A stretch of DNA of 64,000 bases from Ricinus communis (Eukaryota; Streptophyta; Magnoliopsida; Malpighiales; Euphorbiaceae), in contig NC_063258.1 of assembly GCF_019578655.1 (NCBI RefSeq), forward strand, positions 5,749,283 to 5,813,282. Direction: 5' to 3'. Shown here one piece after another: positions 26,256 to 38,496 of this stretch; within the stretch, counting starts at the first letter, position 1; each line of letters starts with the position of its first letter. Under the pieces are notes generated by a model. It made no database searches and was not told the origin of the DNA. It was given only the letters and a program-made list of their open reading frames with translations. Position numbers and translations under genes: made by a program.

Positions 26256-26904
26256 AAGTAACCATAACCTGCAGATGCAAGTCCAAGTAATATAAACTAG
26301 GAGTGGAATTTCTTTCTTAAATTTCCTCTCAGAAGTTTGATGGAACATGTATGACAAGTTCCTGAGGAAGTATGCATCAGGGTAATCAGACTCGTGAGTC
26401 AATTTCAGGAGCACCAAATGAACAACTCTTAACAGTAAGAAAGCAAATACTCCAGGCACAGGATAATGACATTCATGCAGGTAAAACTGCTTTAGAAAAT
26501 ACAAACACAAGCACAATTCTTTCACTCATGTTTTTCCTTCACGCCAATTTCTTCTGTTCACGGTTGAAAAGACTAAACAGCATGAAAGGGAAAGAAATTA
26601 AAAGATTTATGATTTTAAGATTCAGAATTGTCCGACAAATGGTGCAAAAGTACTGCACATTGAACTTTTAGCATTCATAATAATGAAAAACCCAAAATTG
26701 CCACTCCTATATGATGATGAGCTACAAACCTGATACAAATAGGCAAATACAAATACATACAAGGTCAGCTTGCAATGCACAACTACAGGCAAACCAACCT
26801 CACCACGAACCTCATAATGTAACTGGTGGGTGGAAGCTTGAACCAGCCCACTGAACAGATATACAAGAAAAGCAGAAAAAAGTTTAAGATCATAGTTTTC
26901 TTTT
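26256..26904. other. 3' flank of the CAR gene
   Basis: This stretch lies after the minus-strand CAR stop codon and probably holds its 3' UTR in the part nearest 26904. Overlapping open frames on both strands have no family resemblance and are not called. Confidence 0.4.
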
Positions 26905-27974
26905 TTATAATCCCTTGGAACCAGGGAGGTCAATCCATTGCAGTTGAATTTCCACTTCACCACATTCAACATTTCTTAATCTGAGGCAGAGATCTTGGAC
27001 CACCTTGCCATCAGTATAAGTTATGCATGTTTCTTCAGATAAACAATTCTGTCTGCTTGGCTGTATCCTTTTGATTATGGTGCCAGTTGGAAAGCCTGCC
27101 AAATTCATCCTTAAGGCCTCTATATATGGTCTGATATCAAACTCTGCATCTCCCATTTTGTCATCTTTGCTAAACGTGTCATGATCGTACACAGTCTGGA
27201 ATCACACACAAATGTACCATGACTGTCAGCAGATCAGATTTTTAATTTCTTTAACTGCTTTCTGATCAGTAAAACTTTACAAATTATTTATAGGACTGTA
27301 AGGACACCTGTCCAACTATATTATTAGGTTGTCTCATTTATCAAAAGATTTTAAGAGATTAATGTAGCATTCTATATATATATATATATAAAGGAAATTA
27401 CCAGCTTAACAGGAAGAGTAGGATCTATAACAGAAAGAGTCAAATCTTCATTCCATTCTGGATTAACATCCTTCTTTATCACACGAGTCTTTAGTTTCTG
27501 CATCAAAAGACCAGAAGATTAGGAGTTGATTATAATGATGATGAAATGAACTTGCGTAACCCACTACATGAATGTCCATTATCTGAATTGTGGACCTAAC
27601 CCAAAACTTTAGGCTCGATTACTGTTTAGTTTCTGTATTTCTTTTTTTTTTTTTTTTTGCAGAAATTAAAATAGATTCCATATGCTATAATCCTAAATCA
27701 TTCACAAGAAAACATAATAATAATAGATGGGGATGATGGAGTATGTATATAAATATATATATATATAAAAGGAAGTTTGTGATGGAAGAAAAGAAAAGAA
27801 GAAAAAGACCTGTTTGCCCATCTTGACGACGATATAAGGATCGCTGCTACGAACATCACGAACAGCAAGGTTGACTCCTCGTTTCACTCTAATTCTAAGC
27901 AATCCAAGAAGATTTTCCATCAAAGATGACGACGTTTTCTTTCCTGATTCTGGTGATCCTGGTGACTCCGCCAT
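26905..27974 (-). CDS. C2-domain ABA-related (CAR) protein
   Basis: Small single-C2-domain protein of the plant CAR family. In Arabidopsis, CAR proteins bind phospholipid membranes with calcium and recruit PYR/PYL abscisic acid receptors to the plasma membrane. Exons on minus: 27974-27810, 27497-27402, 27195-26905. Splice sites are GT-AG and all introns fall between codons, giving 183 aa, the usual size. The C2 core starts at LLRIRVKRGVNLAVRDVRSS (residues 25-44), then SDPYIVVKMGKQ, the exon-2 segment KKDVNPEWNEDLTLSV, and TVYDHDTFSKDDKMGDAEFD at 88-107. Calcium-loop acids are Asp40, Asp45, Asp91, Asp93 and Asp98/99. The CAR-specific insert follows between C2 strands and the protein ends with WIDLPGSKGL. 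The ATG at 27974 has a good context. Which CAR paralogue it is cannot be told. Confidence 0.94.
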
Positions 27975-29585
27975 TTTCTTTTCTCTCTTCTTCCTCCTTT
28001 TTATTATATTTCCAAACCCAACCCAACCCAACCCAAACAATTAGCAATCAATAAATAAATAAATAACAGGCATGACAGATTGCAGGTAAAATAACACACA
28101 CAAATACATAATATTAGGCCATTACCATAGTTTGTATTTCATATTCTTTTAAAAAATACGAAAAACACACAAGATTTTGATCTCAAATTATCTAATTTCA
28201 GCATTGTTTACATACTAATTTAAATTTTTTATAAAAATTACTATCTCTCAATTTCTTAGCTTTCAAACAAATTGAAGGGATATATATATTTATAAAAAAA
28301 TTTAAAATATTTCTTAAAATTATAGTGTTGCGCTTTAAATTTTTAATTTTATTCATTTTCTTTAGAAATCTGTTTTAAAAAATAATTAAACATGATTTTA
28401 GAGTTCAACATAAAATTAACATAGAGATTCAATAATAAAAAATGATAAAAAATAATCTCATCAGTAAAACTAAATGAGATGAATGTAAATTACTAAATTA
28501 TAAATTTATAAAATTTATATAAATAATAAATTTTTTATATTTAATGAAAAATGAAAGAAAAAATAAAACATACCTGATTTTCCTTGCAGCGATTAAAAAT
28601 TTATTTTCTCTAATTTTTACTATTTATTAATAATAAGATTTGAAGAGTTAATATTTTTTTTCTGGTTTTTTTATTGAGAATTTTGGTTTTATTTTATTTT
28701 TTTTGAGTTTTTTATTTTATTTTTTTTATTCTTTTCCTCTCCCTCTAAATTCCAATACTCTTTATGGGATGGGGAGAAGAGGGAGATAAGAAAAATGAGA
28801 GCGTGGAAATTGGGTGAGGTTACTTATGGGGGAGAGGGTGACCGGATGAATCGGTAGACAGCCGGGATTAAAGGGCTAACAATAGTTTTATGGTTTTAAA
28901 TGGACGTTGACTTCCATTGTTGCGAGGCTTGAATTTCGCTTTCTATTTTTTGAAGTCTTCCTGCTGCTTCCTTTTGGAATGTTTTTATTAATTATTTATT
29001 CTATATAATTTTTTTTTTATTTTAATATTATTGATTTTCCTTTTTTTAGCTTGACTGGTGATTTGTATTTCCTATTTTTTCTTTTAGGGCATATTTCCTT
29101 TTTGAAATTTAGATTTCTTGAGAATTTTTAAAGTTTTGAAATTTATGATTTTACAAATATTAATAAAAATATATATAAAAATTATTTATTTTTTAGAAGA
29201 AAAAATATTCCAAATGAAGAGTTATATAATCAACAACATAAATATTTTTTCTATCATCTTTAGAATATTTAATAATAAAATAAATTAAAAAAAAAGACTA
29301 TTAAGATGATGTTTATTAAATAATAGTCAATCAAAAGTTATATAATTATTTTATTTAGATATTCTTAATAATAGATTAATTCACCAAAAAGATTATCACG
29401 AAGAAAGGGAAAAGCTAGTTTTAATACTAGATAAATTCACTAAAATACAAAAAGGAAATTATTAAAATTTTACAAAGAAAAAAGAGAAAAGTCGGTTAAT
29501 AATCATAAAATATAATTTTAAGACATTAAATGAAAATAATCTACTACATATAAAGATATTTAAATTTTTTTTTTATAATTACTAA
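27975..29585. other. Upstream region of the CAR gene
   Basis: This stretch would hold the CAR promoter and leader. A CT/GA-rich block at 28735-28800 may mark the leader of a longer transcript. The rest is AT-rich without gene or repeat calls. Confidence 0.4.
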
Positions 29586-30222
29586 TGTGATAGTTTGACC
29601 TAGAGAAGCGGTCCGACGAGGATGAAAAATGGACGTCGGGGCAAGGATGCGCCTTTTGACAAGCTTCTAGTATGACAGCACTTTAAAGTACAGAAGTATA
29701 TAAATGAATTGAATTGCATATCGAAATGGTGTGGGGAAATGATTGATAACATATATGTAAAGAGTTGAACTAATTATATGAGACATCTTTTGATTGTTTG
29801 GCTGTAGAATTATAGAAACTCCAAAGTAAAATGTGTTTGGTTCAAAGAAATTCCAGAATGGGTGACATCTTGGGAAGTTTTCGAATTCGCTAAAAGGATA
29901 AAACCTCAAGGCTATTAGGGAGGGCCAAAGCGGACAATATCTCATATGTGATCTGGTTTCGGGTCGTTACAAATGGTATTAGAGCAGGACCCTCCTAGTA
30001 GATATGTGGTTCGAGGACGAACCAAACGGAAACTAGTGGGCATGTGACAGCCTGACTTAGAAAAGCGGTTCGATGATGGGGGAAAGTGGACGTTGGGTCA
30101 AAAATAGGATGCCGAAACAAAGAGCGGTTTCTGACAAACTTATAGGATGACAGCACTTTGAGGTACAAGGGTACATGAATGAATTGAATTGTACATCGAG
30201 ATGGTAGGGAATAGTTGATAAC

Positions 30223-30253
<31 letters not shown>

Positions 30254-30345
30254 TACAACTAATCACGTGAAGTGCTTTTTGGTTGTTTTACTGTAGAGTC
30301 GTGGAATTTTTATGATGGGTAGTTCTCGAACCCGCCAAAAATTTA
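29586..30345 (+). mobile_element. TRIM-like miniature LTR retrotransposon, second LTR truncated
   Basis: LTR 1 (29586-29971, 386 bp) begins TGTGATAGTTTGACCTAGAG and ends GGTCGTTACA. It is followed within 3 bases by TGGTATTAGAGC at 29974, the initiator-Met-tRNA primer-binding site with one change from TGGTATCAGAGC. Only about 71 bases of internal DNA follow (29972-30042), including the perfect short palindrome GGTTCG-AGGA-CGAACC and a purine-rich GTGGGCA just before LTR 2. LTR 2 starts TGTGACAGCCTGACTTAGAA at 30043, runs parallel to LTR 1, contains an AT microsatellite at 30223-30249, and loses its last part after about 30345. There is no coding capacity. This is the structure of a terminal-repeat retrotransposon in miniature, moved by enzymes of other elements. 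Confidence 0.8.
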
Positions 30346-30606
30346 AATATATCAAAAATGATAGTTATTAATTGATTAATAAAAAATTATTTAAATTATT
30401 TATTAAAATATTTATAGTAATAGAGTAAATTCATCAAAGTACAATATTAAGTTGAAAGCATGAATGGCGTGGGATACCTAATAATCTCTCGCAAAGAGGA
30501 AAATATCCCTTTCATTTAACTTTTTCCCTTCCTTCCAAGACTTCATTTTGTTCCCAATCAAAGTGTTACTTCTTCCCGCGCTTTTTTGAAATCCCCCGAA
30601 GAAGAA
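30346..30606 (+). promoter_or_regulatory. Proximal promoter and leader of the HROB gene
   Basis: About 260 bases separate the TRIM remnant from the HROB start codon. The last part (30490-30606) is CT-rich as in plant leaders. The promoter is therefore short or includes transposon DNA. No specific element was recognised. Confidence 0.35.
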
Positions 30607-33600
30607 ATGGGCCAACCATGGGAAGAATCTCTCGACCTCGACGATTCAGACCTCCCTTCTCTCCGCCCTCTGAAGCGCCAAACCACCACTCTCTCTCCCT
30701 CTCAACCATTTCTCCAACGCTGTTGCTCTCTCTCCCAAAATAATCATAATCTTCCCTCACAATTACATCCCTTCATCCCCGGCCCTGCTGGAACCCTCCA
30801 AATCGCCATGCTCCGTCGTCGGAACATTAAAAATGAAGAAAATACCCATGAACATGAACATGCAGTCCCTACTCAGGAGTACCTTAGAAGAGCTATCCAA
30901 GACAGCGTTGAAGATGACGATGATTTCACTCGTCATCCCTGGCGCTCCGCAGTCCAATTTATTCGGCTAAAAGGTTCTTTCTTTCTTTCTATATCTAGTT
31001 ACTTGGTTTGATTTTTTGGGTTAATTTTAATTTCCTTGAATTATTTTTTTACTGATTGTAAGTAGGCTTAACAGACGGTGATGGCGCAATTGGGATTCCC
31101 TTGAGTGCGATCAAGAACTGGAATAACTTGGATAAGCTGCCTCAGGTATTATCATTATCTATAAATTAATTATGTTGGCATTTTTTTCTTTTTGTGTTGG
31201 ACCCAAATGGATCGTGCCCTATACAACAGCAGTAGCTATCCTGATTTAAATAGTGTTCGGGGAGACTCGAATGGCCACTCCCTGATCGGCAATCATGTGG
31301 GTTTTAATTTAAAGAAGATTAGAATCTCTGATATTATGCTGGTTAATGCATCTTTTTCTTTTGATTATATTGTGATTAGGTTGTTGCTATTATCAAATGT
31401 TGCAACACACTAAATGGCCTTGGTGACATGATGGTTACTCTTAAGGTAAGAATAATACATTTTGTTTGCCTTCGGTTGTGAAGTCATCTTTTATGCAACT
31501 GAAGTGGGTTTTATGTTCTGATTTAGGATCCAACTGGCACAATTGATGCTACCATTCATCATAGAGTACTTGCCGAGACTGAGTTTGGAAAGGATGTATC
31601 TGTTGGAGCGGTGCTAGTAATCCAAAAGGTTTGATCGGAATTATTTTCTCAAAAATGTTTCTAAATTTGTGATTCTATTGCTTTTTGTGACATCAATAAA
31701 AACATGCTCATGCAGCAAATTGAGGATTTAAAAATGTGATATCTCAGATTGCGTTGTATCAATCAGCCTGTAATTGCTTTGAGAGATCGACAATTTTTCA
31801 GGTGGCAGTTTTTTCTCCTTCACGTGCTGCTCATTATCTCAACATAACACATAGCAATATAATCAAGGTACATCTTCTTCCTCTCTTGGTATTTTTTAAT
31901 TTGCCAAGTTATTAGCAGACTAGATTACACAATGAACTGCTCTGATCTTGATTTAGGGGGTATAAATAGACTAGTTTTGCCCTTTTCATTCACATTTTTG
32001 GCTTGTTTCTTCATTTACTTTCAAAACAATTATAGTTTTTCCTTTTATTGGGAAGGCGATCTGTTTACAGGTTCTACAGGCTCTTCTCTTTCTGTAAAGT
32101 TCTATTTGGTTGTTAAAAATTTGAAGTCTTGTCGTCCCTTTTTACTTTTAGGCCATTTCTGTTTCTTAAGAACAATAATCATTCTAGCTGATTTGGAAAA
32201 AGTAATGCGATGTCTTCCACATGGCATTAGTTAACTAATATTCTGATACAATTTCAGTCACTTGATTGAAAAAGAAAAAGTATTAGGTATAAACGTGCTG
32301 GACTTGTAACATAGTTAATCCACTTATTAATGTTAACAGCTATACCTGGGTGATTCGTGCTACTTCTTTTCTTTTTATTATTTAATCATTCTCTTTCTGG
32401 CTAATTTAGCATATTCAAAATAGAAGACATGGTGTTTGATTCTCTTATTCCTTTATTATTTAATGTGCTGGAGCTATATGCCTAGTTAATCTGCATTAAA
32501 TTCTTATTTGCCATTAGGTAGATGTAAATTTTCTTGAATTTACATCTGTTGAGTTTTATCTTTCATTTGCATCTTTTTCCAGAGAGGCAGCCTGAGGACA
32601 TAAGTTCAATAACTATTATGAATTAGTTTATTATCATCCCAACTACAAACTATTACGGTGGTGCTTTGGGGACAGTTAGACATGCTGTCGACCAAGTTAC
32701 ACTTTTTCATATTGCAGGTTATACAGACTAAAATAAGCTATGATCCTATTGTCTTGTGAATGATAAACATTTATGGACTGGCAATCATGTCACCTTTACA
32801 AAGCTTCCTCTTTCAAGCTTGCGATATTTTAGTCACTATCTGTGCACCAGTATACAATATTCTCTCTCTTGTATTAGGCTTAATTCTAGGCATATGGATT
32901 ATATGTTGCAAAAAGAAGTGGACCAGGTAACAAAATTGAAAATGCTGAAATTGTGAAAATAAACAAGATAGAGCAGGTGGTTACTGTCCTGTTTTCTTAA
33001 TAGGGGCTAATATGTTTGGGTGTTGATAAAGCCATAATTTCTACAGTACTGATTCTACATATTGGTCTACTCCTAGTTGTATAATATCAAGATTATCTAC
33101 TGATCCCTTGAAATTTTACAATTTACGAGCTCTATATCCAGTTGATGTGATATTGTAGTTCAGTTTCTGTTGCAAGCTGGCTACTTTCTCATTTTAATTG
33201 CCATGCACATAATTTAGCTCGGTCTAAATGCTTTTAGCACTTTAAGTTACATTTCTCGTGCATGACTGAATGCTTCAAACTAATAGCTAACATCAGAGAA
33301 TCACGGTGGGTCCACTTCTGGATGTTACAGCTTACAGGCAGTTCAAATGCTGTAGGAAATACTCTTGTGATTTTAACCCCTATTAGTCATATTGTTCTAG
33401 AGCTCATTACATGTAACTGATTGAGAACTGATAATGACATATAAACATAGACATCTAATAGCACATGCACATATAGAGAACCCTACTTGCATTGTCCTAT
33501 ATACTGTGATAATATCTTGCAGGTCATCCCCAAGGATACTAGAGATCCGCAAAATCGAGACTGTTCTGCACCAACAGTCAAACATGTTGCTCCAATTTCT

Positions 33601-34313
33601 GGTGGGATATATTTCTCGTTCAATTTCTTTCCTTTATTCTTTTTGCTTTTTCTGAGGGGGGTCGGCTCTCCTTGATGTAGAGAAGACAATGTGTGAATGG
33701 TGTGCTGCTTCTAGTGCAACTGATGAGATAATTTTAATGCGTGGGTGTTGCATTTTTTACATAGGATTGTGGACTGCTGTATAACTGCTCATTAAATGCT
33801 CTCATTATTGCAGAGCGCAATGAAGATTCATGGATGCCTCAGAAGCCATTCTCTTCGTCACAGGGAAGAACTGAAGGAATTATGAGTAGTCTCAGACAAG
33901 ATGCTACAAGAGGAAGTTCTCATGACGAACATATGGAAAGAGACAAGGCAACAAAGCATAGCTGCAATAGCAGTAGAGAAATTACAAATCAAAATGCTAT
34001 TGCTGGGAAGGAACTTTTACTGGCGCATCAGAATGTGGCTAATCAATCGAATGAAACAACTGATGAAACAGATAAAAATAATAACAATGAAGTTGTGTCA
34101 TGTGAACAGATAAACCCTTCCACTCAAGCAGGGAGAGGCAACATATTGGAAAATGCTCCATCCGCTAGTGCTGCAGCAGACTCGTTTAATCCCTTTAGCA
34201 ACAGAGGGAGCGGAGAAGTTAGTGGAACTAAGCAGAGACAGCCGCTGACTTCGAGCGTTGCACTCCCACAGTGGACAGATGAACAATTGGATGAGCTTTT
34301 TGCATTAGATTGA
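30607..34313 (+). CDS. HROB: Homologous recombination OB-fold protein (HROB/MCM8IP homologue)
   Basis: Plant homologue of HROB (C17orf53, MCM8IP; DUF4539). In animals HROB recruits and stimulates the MCM8-MCM9 helicase for repair DNA synthesis in homologous recombination. The role here is inferred from family. Exons: 30607-30973, 31066-31145, 31380-31445, 31527-31628, 31802-31867, 33523-33601, 33814-34313. GT-AG junctions with matching phases give 419 aa. An acidic N-terminus leads to the conserved IPGPAGTLQ at 57-65 and HPWRSAVQFI at 110-119. The OB-fold spans about 149-236: VVAIIKCCNTLNGLGDMMVT, LKDPTGTIDATIHH, FGKDVSVGAVLVIQKVAVFS, and HYLNITHSNIIKV. A polar, low-complexity region follows, then the conserved end WTDEQLDELFALD. 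The ATG at 30607 has A at -3 and G at +4. Intron 5 is long (1655 bp). Confidence 0.92.
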
Positions 34314-34882
34314 GTAGCTTATTTACTGGTTTGACTGTACTTGCTTGGTTAACATTCAGGAGTAGGTGAATCAACATTTGAAGTGTAAAGATGGCATGTA
34401 TATGCTCTGTAATTGCTTTATTTTCTTTATTTTTTTTCCTCCTCCCCCTTTATAGGAAGATTAAAGGCTTCTAAGCTTGCATATAGCCTTGCAGGAATTT
34501 TTTTCTCTATTCTGTAAACATGCTATAGAACTTATTTACTGTGTTTGTACGTGTTAGGCTTTATGGATGAAAATGCTGCATCTTGGTTGCTTTCCCTTCA
34601 TTAGCCATTCCTCTTCCTGTCAAAGGATCGCTTTGTGTTGAATGCATTCTCCAACAGAGCTATACTCGGGATCTGGCATAAATCTGGAATGCAAAGTTTC
34701 CTTAGATTAATGTGGAGCAGAGAAAAGAGTCAATTAGCAACAGAATATATCTGATTATTTCTTTTGAAGTCTTCCATACGACAGAAGCTGCTCATATTAA
34801 TGTAACTGAAATTGTGAGGAAGAAATTGTTTTCTTGTATTTTCATTCATAGTTAGAAGAGGTATTTATATACAAACTAGGAA
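34314..34882. other. 3' flank of HROB
   Basis: Probable 3' UTR in the first 250-300 bases, then DNA that joins the transposon nest. The last 130 bases (TGTGAGGAAGAAATTG onwards) may be part of a decayed copia-A LTR that was split by the MULE-like element. Confidence 0.4.
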
Positions 34883-35748
34883 GGCAAAAGGTACAAAAAT
34901 GTCCTTGAACTTATTAGAAAGTCCAATTAAGTTCCCATCTTTTTCCTTTTTTATTTAATTAAACTCATTAACTTTTATAAAAGGTCCAATTAAGTTTTCA
35001 TTCTTTTCTTTGGCCAATTAAACTCATTAACTTTTATAAAAAATCTAATTAACCTCTAATGCTAACAACGTCCAAAATGATGTTAAGTGTAAGGGTCTTA
35101 TTATTTTGAGAGCGTAAATAATAACTGCTCTAAATATCTTAAAGTCACGCATATATCACGTGAGGGAGAGAAAGCCACTTGTTTATTTAACTTACATCAT
35201 AGCTCCTACAACCGTAGAACCTCCTTCCAGGATTGGTCTCCCTCTATGAAGTGTACATCTTTATGGTTTTATTGCAAAAACATATTAGAAGTTGTGGGAT
35301 GTAATCTAACTCAACAACTTGCACTCATCCTCTACTTACAAATGAGCGTGATGAAGGAGACGAAATGTTTGCTACCATTTCAGGTGAGGAAAGAAATCAC
35401 TACTCTTCTTTGTAAATTAGGATTTATAGATGCTAATTGTGCAAAAATAAAGAAAAAGAAATGGCTCCCTCACGTGATATAGGCGTGACTTTAAGATATT
35501 CAAAGCTGTAATTATTCGTGCTGTCAAAATAATGGGACTCTTATACTTAACGACATTTTGAACGCTGTTAGTATTATGGGTTAATTGGACCTTTTATAAA
35601 AATTAATGGACTTAATTGAGCCAAAAAATAGAATAAAAACTTAATTGGATATTTTATAAAAATTAATGGGTTTAATTGAGCCAAAAAAAGATTGAGAATT
35701 TAATTGGACTTTTCTAATAAGTTCAATGACATTTTTGTACCTTTTGCC
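34883..35748. mobile_element. Non-autonomous MULE-like element with long terminal inverted repeats
   Basis: The left end GGCAAAAGGTACAAAAATGT at 34883 and the reverse complement of the right end at 35748 share their first 20 bases. They stay alignable for about 285 bases (left arm to about 35175, right arm from about 35462). Each arm holds an imperfect internal repeat with CCAATTAA and CATTAA words, and an inner block TATATCACGTGAGGGAG that contains a G-box core CACGTG. The flanking 9-mers AACTAGGAA (34874-34882) and AACTAAAAA (35749-35757) match at 7 of 9, fitting the 9-bp target duplication of Mutator-like elements. The roughly 285-bp centre has no transposase. Its origin is unknown and might be captured DNA. 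Confidence 0.82.
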
Positions 35749-38496
35749 AACTAAAAACCTAAACTTGGAAATGCAAACAATCTCAGTCTCGCTAATTCAG
35801 CTCCTATACATGTATTAAATCAAATTCCTAAAGTTAAGCCTATATACAATCTTTTAATATTCCTAAAGCTTGTAATTACTCCCCCTTGAATTGGAGTGTA
35901 AGTGTTAATCATGCCCTGCTTGTTAGAAATATAGTTGATCAGATCTCCATTGAGAGCTTTTGTAACAATATCCACTAGTTGTTCTCCAGTTTTTACATGT
36001 CCTATAGAGATTAAATTTTATTGCACCTTTCACGAACGAAATGACAATTAATTTTAATATGTTTAGTTGTTCATGAAATATAAATTAGAAGTAATTTAAA
36101 CAGCAGCTTGGTTGTCACTATAACTTTGCTGGTATTTAGGTTTTGAGCCCAACTTCAGTTAAGAGTTGATGTATCCACATTATTTCATACACAGACTGAG
36201 TCATTGGTCTATACTTTGATTACACACTTGACCAGGACACAACATTTTGCTTTATACTTTTCCATGAGACTAAGTTTCTTCTAACAAAAATACAGTAGTC
36301 AATGATGGATCTTTAGTCAATCTTAGAACCTGCCAAGTTTGCATCAAGGAAACACTCAATGTGAGTATGTTCATGATTTAAATACAGCATCCCCGCCTAG
36401 AGGCTCTTTTTAAGTAACACAAAATTTGCTCAACGAAGTCATGGATTGACTTAAAACACTAACAAAGTATGCAATATCAGAACAAGTTACTATAAGATAG
36501 TTTAATTTCCAACCAGTCTTTTATACTTTTTAAGATCTTCAAATAAGTCTCCATGTTTTATTAGGTGTAAATAGGAAAAATTTGAGCAGTACATGAGCTC
36601 TCAAATTTTCCAATCTCTGTTGATAAGTCAAATATATATTTCCTCTGAGATGAGAAGATACCTTCCTTACTCCTTATCACCTTAACTTTTAAGAAATACT
36701 TTAGCGCCCCTAAATCTTTCATGTGAAATTAAATGTGAACAAAGGTCTTTAGAGATGAAATTCTTATAGTATCACTTTCAGTAAAGGACAAAATCATCGA
36801 CATACACAATAAGGAGAATGATACTAGGTGGAGATTATTCATAGAAAACTGAGTGATCAAACTTGCTTTTATTCATCCCAAACTTTTCCACTGCTTGACT
36901 AAATTTGCAAACCAAGCATAGGTATAGTTTCAAACCATATAAGGATGAACAAAGATGTCAAACTCTCCCATACTCCCCACTGAGCAACAAACCCTAGATA
37001 TTGCTCCATATTTATCTACATATATCACCATGTAAGAGTGCATATTTTATATCTAACTGATGTAAAGGTCAATCATGATATGCTACCATAGAGATAAATA
37101 AGTGACTAGAGGTAAATTTAGCAACATGAGAAAAAGTATTAAAATAATCCATACTATAAGTCTAGGCATAGCCTTTAGCTACAAAAGGGGCTTTAAGTCG
37201 AGCAATAGAGCCATTAGAATTGGATTTGACTACAAACACTCATTTACATCCAATAGTCCTTCAACCTGTAAGTAAATCTCAAGTACCATTAGCATCTTAA
37301 GCATTTATATCTTTTATCATAGCATTATGCTAGCTAGGATGAGAGAAGGCTTTATTAATAGTTTTAGGAAGAGACACAGAATTAATAGATGCAATAAATG
37401 AACAAGAAGTAGAAGACAAGTGGTTATAAAAGAGATGAGAAAATATGATAAGTGCATTTGTATTTACTTGATGGTCAATTGGAATATCAAGATCAGCCAT
37501 AATGTCTTATGCCAAATAAGAAGTACAATTTCGTGGTTACTATTTTTATTAGAAATCAGGATTTTAACAACAATTTAGAGAGACCGCATCTAGTGGTCTC
37601 TAAGTCGCTATTTTTTTTTTTATAGTGATAGGTCTCACAGTCTGGAATAGACTTAGTGAATAAAAGGTTTCAATGTTGATGATGGTGGTAGTGGTGGTGA
37701 TGGTGGTGAAGAGGGAGAACATCAGTAGACTAATATGTGAAGTATAAAACATCAAATTTTCATCCTCCCCCTTACTAAAAGAAGTACAAGAAGTAGAAAG
37801 AAGAGAATATTATCCTAAAAGGTGACATTAACTGACATAGATTACTTGTTAAGATTAGGATAATAACACCTATATCCCTTTTGTAAATGAGAGTAACTAA
37901 AAAAATTACATTTAAAGACTTGGAATCTAATTTAGTGACTTGAAGATGAGTATCGCAGGAAAACATGTACTACCAAAAATACAAGGTTCAATAGGAAATA
38001 AGAATTTAATAAGGACAGTATAACAAATCTTACCATAAAGAATAAATAAAGGGATATGGTTAATCAGGAAACTAGTTGCGGAGATTACATCAATTTGGAA
38101 AATATGCATTTGGAAAAGGAGTGCCTCGGCTATCTTAAGATGATTTTTTATTTTTCTTTCAACCACACTATTTTGAGATGGTGTCTCAATATAAGAGAAT
38201 TGGTGAAGAATGTCATTCTAGATCATATATGTCTAAAAAGAATTGGAAAAAGAAATCTTTGGCATTATAACTTCTTAATGTATCCACAGAAAATATTAAT
38301 TTGTGTTTTAATTTCAGGACAAAAAGCATGAGCTAAGAAAAAATAAATATGAATAATTCTTCATTAAATAAAGGTAAATTACACATAAAATATCATTCAA
38401 AAAATTAATAAAATATCTAAATCAATCAGCTAACTCAAAAGGGTATCTAACAACAAGCTTCAAAAAGAGTTAAAACACTGCAGCAAATGATGGACC
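35749..38496 (-). pseudogene. Copia-A, pol part: RNase H, reverse transcriptase and integrase remnants
   Basis: Minus-strand Ty1/copia polyprotein remnant, broken by many stops and frameshifts. The clearest mark is the reverse-transcriptase catalytic segment VYVDDFVLY on minus (YVDD at 36793-36804). The RT N-terminal region lies near 37190-37260 and integrase-end text near 37900-38250. A purine run on minus, AAGGGGGAG at 35879-35888, is a good polypurine tract. It implies that the 3' LTR occupied the DNA below 35879, now split by the MULE-like element. The element continues at 43601-44109 and 46393-47060, so two later insertions have split it. Confidence 0.75.

Noticed and set aside
27975..28040. 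Upstream extension of the CAR frame (MFGLGWVGFGN...)
   Set aside because: CAR proteins start just before the C2 domain. The ATG at 27974 has a better context and the extension is composition-driven.
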